This document shows, piece after piece, positions 58,943 to 64,000 of a stretch of 64,000 nt of DNA. Both the position numbers and the translations under genes were made by a program. The first letter of the stretch is position 1, and each line of letters begins with the position of its first letter. The stretch is from JABIDZ01 sp964619405 (GTDB lineage: Archaea; Iainarchaeota; Iainarchaeia; Iainarchaeales; JAAZKV01). The notes beneath the pieces are model-generated. The model saw only the letters and a list, made by a program, of their open reading frames with translations. It did not search any database and was not told where the DNA came from. Location: contig CAZUCF010000004.1 in assembly GCA_964619405.1 (NCBI GenBank), positions 4,738 through 68,737 of the forward strand. The letters are read 5' to 3'.

Positions 58943-61048
58943 TTATTTAACTCTGAATATTTTCATTCCATTGTAAGCAAAAACTTCTTCGTAAAATTGT
59001 TTTGTTTCCTCTGAATTAAAATAAACTTTTGCTAGATTAGTATTATTATAAGTTGGTCCCAAAATAATTAACTCGTTTCTATCAGCGTAATAATATACTG
59101 GTGTTTGCCCATTATAAAAATCGCTTGGAGTATTCTTCCAATTAGGATTCATTGCATTGAATTGTTCTATTGGAACCAAATTTCCTTGGCAATTCATTCC
59201 TTGTTCTGTTTTATAACAACTAATTATTCTTGAATCAAAATCATAGTATTTTCTACCAAGCTCAGAATCAACTTTCTCGTGAAAATAGAATTCAAATGTT
59301 GGGCCAGAATTAAAACTACTTGAAGTCAAAAAAATATAATCTGCTCCAATATCTTCTTTTGCTATTTGATAACCTCTATTAACATCATTAGTAATGTTGA
59401 ATTCAGCATAAGCCCTGTTACCAAAACCAGATTCATTCCTATTATCAACAGAGAATTTTCTTTCAGTTACAAATGCTAGTTGGTGTCCGTCACCCCACCA
59501 ATTAAAAAATTTCGCGTTCTCATCAGTATTCTCTTTAATCCAATCCATTGTTTCAATCCAATAAGGACTAGAATTTGCGAATGGGGAAAATTGTGTTAGA
59601 TACATGTCAGAACCACTCAATCCAATAACAAGTAAGAAACCAAAAACAATCATTATTGTTTTTCCTTCTATACCTTTTAGATCGTATTTTTTTAGTAACT
59701 CAAATATTATGTAACAAGTTATTGCTGCTCCTGCAACCAAACCCAAACCAAAAAAGAAAGTGAATTTTAATTTGTACCAAGCCATGAAAAAAGTTATTAT
59801 CGTCCAAAACCATAATAGTATTTGTGTGTGCGAATCATCTTTTTTGAAAAAGTAGAGTGTTATTGGAAACAAAAATATTGCTATTATTGGGAAAATTATT
59901 AGAGAATTATATTTTATTGAGAAAGAAGAGTTTCCTAAGCTCTCTTCTCCAACCATTGAACCGATTCCTTGTCTACCTGTTCCTGAATAAAAAAAATCTG
60001 GTTCAACGAAAAAAACCATTAGCATTGCTATTAAACCCAAATAAAGAATTGCTATTGCTATAATAGGGGCTAATTGTTTAATATCTTTTTTTGAATTATA
60101 TAAAAAGAAACAAAATCCAACAAAAGCAATTATTATAATTGATATTATTAATAAAACAAGTTCAACATTTAACCTTGAAACCTGTGCAATGCTACCAGCT
60201 AACGACAAAAACCATACACTAGTATAACCAGTTGAAAAAAAACTATATGTTGTTGAAACCAAAGTGTATACTCCAAGAGAAACAATTATTTTTACTAAAA
60301 AATTAAATGGTTCTGACTTAATAATTTTTTCTTTTGTTTTAGTATTATTACCACTAATATACAATAACATCACTATCGCAGAAGGAATTAATATTAATGG
60401 TATCAAAACATTTGCTCTCCAAGTAATCGCCATTAAACCAAAAAATATTCCGGCTAAACCAGAATTAATCAATTCTTTTTTATCCAATGACTTTGTTTTT
60501 ATTGCTCTTATTAGAAAAACAAATCCTATTACCATCCAAACAAAACCCAACGAATCATTTCCTTCGGCACCAGCCATTGTTCTGTAAGCAAAAGCAGGGG
60601 TTATTGCTGCGAGGAAAGCTGTTATTAAACCAACTTTTTTACTATTAAAAATTTCTTTTGCCAAGAAATACATGCTCACACTTATTATTGCTCCAAATAA
60701 TATTGGTGCTATTTGAACTGCTAGGGCAACAAGTTCCTTATTATAAAAGCCGAGTGATAAAACAAAGTAAAAGAATGACATTATGTAATGTTGTAATTCA
60801 ATTGTTGTGTGAGGAACTCCTCCTTCAACAAAATAATATACATTAGGATCAATCTCATTAACATAACCTTGTGTTACTAACTCTTGTGTTATTCTCGCGT
60901 GATAATAAGCATCTGGTTCAAACAAATAGTTTCCTTCAAACCTAACAATATTACTCCTAATTGACATTGCTAAAAAGAATATTATTATTAAAGCGAAGAT
61001 TATTTTTCGGTTAACCCAAATTTTCTTTTTGATTTCTTCAACACTCAT
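58943..61048 (-). CDS. aglB: Oligosaccharyltransferase AglB (STT3)
   Basis: About 701 residues from ATG 61048; an upstream in-frame ATG at 61072 would add eight. Roughly 13 TM segments. EPDAYYHARI near residue 46 carries the first metal-site Asp; MAGAEGNDS gives a second acidic loop. The signature WWDYG appears as WWGDG (FNWWGDGHQL), a shifted Asp. The C-terminal soluble domain is present but short. It transfers the lipid-linked glycan to Asn in N-x-S/T sequons on the outer face. It is the end point of the glycan pathway in this window. Confidence 0.92.
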   Translation of the reverse strand: MSVEEIKKKIWVNRKIIFALIIIFFLAMSIRSNIVRFEGNYLFEPDAYYHARITQELVTQGYVNEIDPNVYYFVEGGVPHTTIELQHYIMSFFYFVLSLGFYNKELVALAVQIAPILFGAIISVSMYFLAKEIFNSKKVGLITAFLAAITPAFAYRTMAGAEGNDSLGFVWMVIGFVFLIRAIKTKSLDKKELINSGLAGIFFGLMAITWRANVLIPLILIPSAIVMLLYISGNNTKTKEKIIKSEPFNFLVKIIVSLGVYTLVSTTYSFFSTGYTSVWFLSLAGSIAQVSRLNVELVLLIISIIIIAFVGFCFFLYNSKKDIKQLAPIIAIAILYLGLIAMLMVFFVEPDFFYSGTGRQGIGSMVGEESLGNSSFSIKYNSLIIFPIIAIFLFPITLYFFKKDDSHTQILLWFWTIITFFMAWYKLKFTFFFGLGLVAGAAITCYIIFELLKKYDLKGIEGKTIMIVFGFLLVIGLSGSDMYLTQFSPFANSSPYWIETMDWIKENTDENAKFFNWWGDGHQLAFVTERKFSVDNRNESGFGNRAYAEFNITNDVNRGYQIAKEDIGADYIFLTSSSFNSGPTFEFYFHEKVDSELGRKYYDFDSRIISCYKTEQGMNCQGNLVPIEQFNAMNPNWKNTPSDFYNGQTPVYYYADRNELIILGPTYNNTNLAKVYFNSEETKQFYEEVFAYNGMKIFRVK

Positions 61049-61209
61049 ATTATCACAAGATACATATTTCAATTACACAACTATTAAAAATACTAATTAC
61101 TCAACTTAAAAACAAAAAAACTATTTTTTGTTTTCTTAATAAATTTTTTTTGACAATTGCCTTTAATAATTATTTTTTTATTATTCAGCTTGCTTTCAAT
61201 GAAATAAAT

Positions 61210-61422
61210 TTATTCTTCTATTTTAATGCATTGTACTGGGCAAGCATTTGCTGCGTCCTTACTATTACCAGCATTTTCAACGCTTTTCTCATAAATACCA
61301 TTTTTTAGTTCAGCGTTTTTTAGTATTGCTTTGTCACCAGTCATCTCCCAATTCTCTGGGTCAATTGCTGCACAAGCACCACAACCAATACACTCATCAT
61401 GTTTTTGAATTATTTTAACCAT
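61210..61422 (-). CDS. Small [4Fe-4S] ferredoxin
   Basis: 70 residues from ATG 61422; the upstream extension to 61512 reads hydrophobic sequence not expected in ferredoxins. CIGCGAC (Cys11, 14, 17) with CPVQC (Cys61, 65) fits a single 4Fe-4S cluster. Electron carrier, partner unknown; the radical SAM protein is a candidate. Confidence 0.9.
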   Translation of the reverse strand: MVKIIQKHDECIGCGACAAIDPENWEMTGDKAILKNAELKNGIYEKSVENAGNSKDAANACPVQCIKIEE

Positions 61423-61506
61423 TGTTATCACCCAAAAAAGAAGGATTGTTTTGTTTAAAAATATAACCATTGCAAAAAAATTTTCAAAAAATAAAAAACT
61501 ATTAAC

Positions 61507-61560
61507 TTGCAAACAAAAAAAGATTATTAATTTGAAAACAAAAAAAGATTATTAATTTAA
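61507..61560. repeat. 24-bp imperfect tandem repeat
   Basis: Two copies of an A-rich unit (AAACAAAAAAAGATTATTAATTTG) lie in the gap upstream of the ferredoxin gene. Non-coding. Confidence 0.6.
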
Positions 61561-61635
61561 AACAACAAATTAGAACTTTTTTTGTAGTTTTGAAATTATA
61601 TTTTTTTGGTTAATATTTATTTTGTTAATTAGCGT

Positions 61636-61920
61636 CTATTTTTCGTGTTCTATTTCTTTTGCAAGCATTGTTCCTAAAAAATAATTCCATAACGCATTCA
61701 ATGTTATGATTATTGGTTGTAAAAGGTTTTCTTTTCCATTAGTATTCAAAATTATTGTTGCTGGATTCAAAACAAAGTTGATGAATTCTTGCAAAATCAT
61801 TGTTGGGATAACAGGCATGATTAAATAAACATATAATTGTGCTATAAAAAAAACTAGGAAAAACCATTTTATTTTCTTCCAACTTGGTTCAAAAAATTTT
61901 TTGAAATTCATTTTCTTCAC
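61636..61920 (-). CDS. Small membrane protein, unknown
   Basis: 94 residues with two hydrophobic stretches (about 18-42 and 62-85), Lys-rich N-terminus and acidic C-terminus. No family was recognised. It lies 41 bp downstream of the guanidino-enzyme-fold gene on the same strand. Confidence 0.55.
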   Translation of the reverse strand: MKKMNFKKFFEPSWKKIKWFFLVFFIAQLYVYLIMPVIPTMILQEFINFVLNPATIILNTNGKENLLQPIIITLNALWNYFLGTMLAKEIEHEK

Positions 61921-61961
61921 TCAAATTATAATACTCTTTTCTTTTATTAAATACTTGTTTT

Positions 61962-62864
61962 TTAATCAACATTCACAAAACAACCAACACTTCCCCTCAT
62001 TGTTAAATTCGCTTTAATTCCTTTAGGAGTCACAAATACTTTTACACCATTTTTTCTTAGTAATTCAATCGTTTGTTTTGCTTGAGAATTTATTATTACT
62101 TCTCCTTTGCCTAATTGTAACAAATTTGCTGGATAAAAATATTTTTCTTTTTCAGGAACAATTATTATTTTAAAACCAATTTGGTTTGAAATGCTTCTAA
62201 TACTTTTCTCATTTGATTTCAAATAATCAGGGTCAACCAACATTAATTTTTTTTCAGGAATAGAATTTATGAATGTGTCTAAGTGATCAAATTTTTCTCG
62301 CTTCAAACTTGCTTTTCCTTTTTGCCCGTACGGGCTAAACCAATGACCGGGTAATTCAAACACATTGTACCCTCGTCTTCTTAGCATTTCAAATTCTTCT
62401 CTAATTAATTGCGGGGTTTGTCTTGTAAAAGTTTCTTTTAAAGAATTTGATATAATAAGTGTTGGTTTTCCATTTATTTTTCCTAAATTAATTACTCGCC
62501 CACCCTCACCAAAGTATCTTTGTAATTCTGGTTTTACTCTTGCCCCCAAATCAATTGAAAAATCCTTGTTATAAAATCTTTTATCTAATCTGGTAAAAGC
62601 ATCTCTTTGCCAATTGTTTTCAAAAGGACTATTTTTATTTATCCTTAATACTCTAACAGTTCTACCAAGTTTGTTTGCTTCTTGAACAAAAAGATTTGTA
62701 TTACTAGCTTCTTTTGGAACAACAACTATAACTTTTTTCCCCATTGAAGCTAATTGTTTTATTACATGTAATCTTTCTTTATTTGCGATTTGAATAATTC
62801 TTCTTCTTTTCTGAGAAGCATTTTTTATGAAAGAAGTTACAAAAGTTTTTTTGCGTGGTCTCAT
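61962..62864 (-). CDS. Guanidino-group-modifying enzyme fold (PAD/agmatine deiminase-like)
   Basis: 300 residues. NNWQRDAF (Trp85-Gln-Arg-Asp88), FGEGGRVINLG (Glu120), DHLDTF (His194, Asp196) and the terminal RGSVGCFVNVD (Cys295) are placed like the substrate and catalytic residues of arginine/agmatine deiminases and amidinotransferases. So a deiminase or amidinotransferase reaction on a guanidino compound is likely. The substrate is unknown; the basic N-terminus (MRPRKK) might bind nucleic acid or acidic partners. Confidence 0.72.
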   Translation of the reverse strand: MRPRKKTFVTSFIKNASQKRRRIIQIANKERLHVIKQLASMGKKVIVVVPKEASNTNLFVQEANKLGRTVRVLRINKNSPFENNWQRDAFTRLDKRFYNKDFSIDLGARVKPELQRYFGEGGRVINLGKINGKPTLIISNSLKETFTRQTPQLIREEFEMLRRRGYNVFELPGHWFSPYGQKGKASLKREKFDHLDTFINSIPEKKLMLVDPDYLKSNEKSIRSISNQIGFKIIIVPEKEKYFYPANLLQLGKGEVIINSQAKQTIELLRKNGVKVFVTPKGIKANLTMRGSVGCFVNVD

Positions 62865-62930
62865 AAGTAAGTATAGTTTGCTTTAAAATAAAAATTGTTG
62901 TTTTTTAATACAAAAAAGTTTTTTACAAAA

Positions 62931-63050
62931 AGTGAGGCAGCGTTCGACAGGTTCCACTACAGAGAGCAGTACCAAAGTCACTCCCAGCGAGACTTAACTT
63001 CCGGGTTCGGAATGGGTCCGGGTGTTTCCCTCGCGGCATGACCGCCTCAT
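62931..63050 (-). rRNA. 5S ribosomal RNA
   Basis: On the minus strand the gene reads from TGAGGCGGTCATGCCGC to CGCTGCCTCA; the two ends pair through TGAGGC/GCCTCA. The conserved CACCCGGACCCATTCCGAACCCGG segment (loop B to helix III) confirms 5S. Length about 120 nt. It stands alone, without 16S or 23S nearby, as often in archaea. Confidence 0.93.
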
Positions 63051-63068
63051 AATTATTCCGTGTGTGAG

Positions 63069-63080
63069 TATTTAAAAAGG
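63069..63080 (-). promoter_or_regulatory. TATA box of the 5S rRNA gene
   Basis: Reverse-strand CCTTTTTAAATA lies 20-30 bp before the 5S 5' end at about 63050, the right spacing for an archaeal promoter, showing that 5S is transcribed on its own. Confidence 0.55.
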
Positions 63081-63168
63081 TTTCTTTTTCAAAAAAATCC
63101 TCTAATTTTTCATTCAATTTTATTATTAAAAAATAGTTTTTGGCCTATTATAGGCCAAAATAAAAAAT

Positions 63169-63747
63169 TTACTTCTTTTTAACTTTTTTTTGTTTTACTT
63201 CTTTTTTTGCACTTGTTTTTGCTATAACCATTGCTTCAACAATTTTTAACCCTTTTTTTAGGTGTGCTTCTTTTTTTGCTCCAGCACAAATCATTTTACC
63301 ATTCTTGAATAACAAAAAAGTTAATTTTGGTTCGTCTAATCTTAGTATTGCTCCTGGGAATTGTTCTGGTTCGTATTCAACATTATCTAAGTTCATTGCT
63401 ACTTCAAATAAATCAAGATTCATGTCTAATGAAGCTGTTGCAACAAAATTAACTATTTCAAATTCAACATTTCGTTTTACTTTTACATCTGGTTGAACAT
63501 CGTGAATCATTTTGTTTGCTTTTCTTATTCCTTGTTCTATTTGTTTCTCGCTACTTGCTCCTGAACAAATGATTTTCCCATTCTTGAACAAAAGCATTGA
63601 TACTTTTGGTTCCTTTATTTTTAGTATTGCTCCTGGGAATTGTTCTGGCTCGTACTCAATATTTGGAATACCAACCGCAAGAGAATAAAGATCAAGCATT
63701 TGGTCAATAGAAGCAGCTGCTACCATGTTAACAACATTATATTTCAA
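63169..63747 (-). CDS. tbp: TATA-box binding protein
   Basis: 192 residues, start TTG at 63747 supported by GGTG with 5-nt spacing. Two repeats of the TBP saddle: VVNMVAAASID...NIEYEPEQFPGAILKI...SMLLFKNGKIICSGA and EIVNFVATASLD...NVEYEPEQFPGAILRL...TFLLFKNGKMICAGA. A Lys-rich C-terminal tail follows. It is the general transcription factor that recruits TFB and RNA polymerase to the TATA boxes marked here. Confidence 0.97.
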   Translation of the reverse strand: MKYNVVNMVAAASIDQMLDLYSLAVGIPNIEYEPEQFPGAILKIKEPKVSMLLFKNGKIICSGASSEKQIEQGIRKANKMIHDVQPDVKVKRNVEFEIVNFVATASLDMNLDLFEVAMNLDNVEYEPEQFPGAILRLDEPKLTFLLFKNGKMICAGAKKEAHLKKGLKIVEAMVIAKTSAKKEVKQKKVKKK

Positions 63748-63817
63748 ACTAACACCCCACTAAAACCTTTTTTACAGGTTTTTTAAAACAAAAAACTATT
63801 TTGGTTTTTTGTCTGGC

Positions 63818-63834
63818 TAAAAGCGTCGCTTTTA
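63818..63834. promoter_or_regulatory. Palindrome upstream of tbp
   Basis: TAAAAGCG-T-CGCTTTTA is a perfect 8-bp inverted repeat about 70-90 bp upstream of the tbp start. GC-rich in an AT-rich spacer, it may be a regulator-binding site. The remaining sequence to 64000 is T/G-rich simple repeat (TTTGATTGTGTTGTT units) with no gene. Confidence 0.4.
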
Positions 63835-64000
63835 AACCTAATATAAAAACAATACGCAAGGTTTAAAAACAAGCTTTTAAAGGATTTTTTTTAATCTAAA
63901 AAAGGATTAATGATTAAATAATTTTTTTTGAATTATTATTTATTATTGTTTGATTGTGTTGTTCTTTAGTTTGGTTGTGTTGTTGTTTGATTGTGTTGTT

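Noticed and set aside
62923..63117. 64-residue ORF on the minus strand
   Set aside because: It lies on the 5S rRNA gene and its promoter; the reading is a by-product of the RNA sequence.

Overview
The window is a low-GC stretch of an archaeal chromosome. Archaeal markers are a two-repeat TATA-binding protein at the right end, an AglB/STT3 oligosaccharyltransferase, a PAC2-family protein, a geranylgeranyl-reductase-type flavoprotein, an archaeal Ogg2 DNA glycosylase, class III (archaeal prepilin) signal peptides and a lone 5S rRNA gene. The compact layout, heavy AT bias and patchy metabolism look like a DPANN lineage (Woesearchaeota, Pacearchaeota or Diapherotrites type). That placement is inference. 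Genes start in two ways: leaderless, with a TATA box 25-30 bp before the ATG, or with a GGTG Shine-Dalgarno motif about 5 nt before ATG, GTG or TTG.

Layout. 0.2-2.9 kb: four co-directional pilin-like genes. 3-4.4 kb: an operon of a membrane protein and a zinc-ribbon protein. 4.8-10.1 kb: a multi-TM protein and a 1,540-residue secreted, C-terminally anchored protein, both unrecognised. 10.3-14.5 kb: PAC2 protein, then an archaeal type IV pilus-type motor (CpaF/VirB11-like ATPase and two TadC-like membrane proteins). 14.9-21 kb: two large repeat-rich surface proteins with pilin-type N-termini, separated by DUF192, Ogg2 and ferritin-like genes. 21-31 kb: cis-prenyltransferase, tRNA-Gln(CUG), methyltransferase, GGR-type flavoprotein, an anchored Ig/FN3 protein, SNARE-like transporter, radical SAM/SPASM protein, AbrB-PhoU regulator and TruD. 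31-35.5 kb: MtnP, MtnA, class II aldolase and APRT, which form a plausible salvage route for methylthioadenosine or 5'-deoxyadenosine, with a CARF-wHTH regulator among them. 35.6-38.2 kb: toxin-antitoxin genes around gmd. 38.3-52.6 kb: a glycan locus (Fcl, flippase, several glycosyltransferases, two DegT-family enzymes, Nudix hydrolase, second Gmd, Alg13/Alg14 pair). 52.7-57.7 kb: an island of toxin-antitoxin genes (AbiE, RHH/MazF, RelE-like, TumE/TumA), a GT10 fucosyltransferase and a DDE insertion sequence. 57.8-63.7 kb: GPT/Alg7-type transferase, AglB, ferredoxin, a guanidino-enzyme-fold protein, 5S rRNA and TBP.

How they fit together. Gmd feeds Fcl (GDP-fucose or colitose type), a perosamine-synthase-like aminotransferase and a His-for-Lys ColD-like dehydratase. 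Glycosyltransferases build a glycan on the lipid carrier made with the help of the cis-prenyltransferase and primed by the GPT-family enzyme, the flippase moves it, and AglB transfers it to surface proteins. The two repeat-rich surface proteins carry an N-x-S/T sequon in nearly every repeat, so they are obvious candidate acceptors.

The most striking single observation is an in-frame UAG at 16551-16553. It replaces exactly the +1 glutamine of the class III signal peptide of the BspA-like surface protein, whose frame is otherwise open for about 547 codons. The same window carries the CAG-decoding tRNA-Gln.
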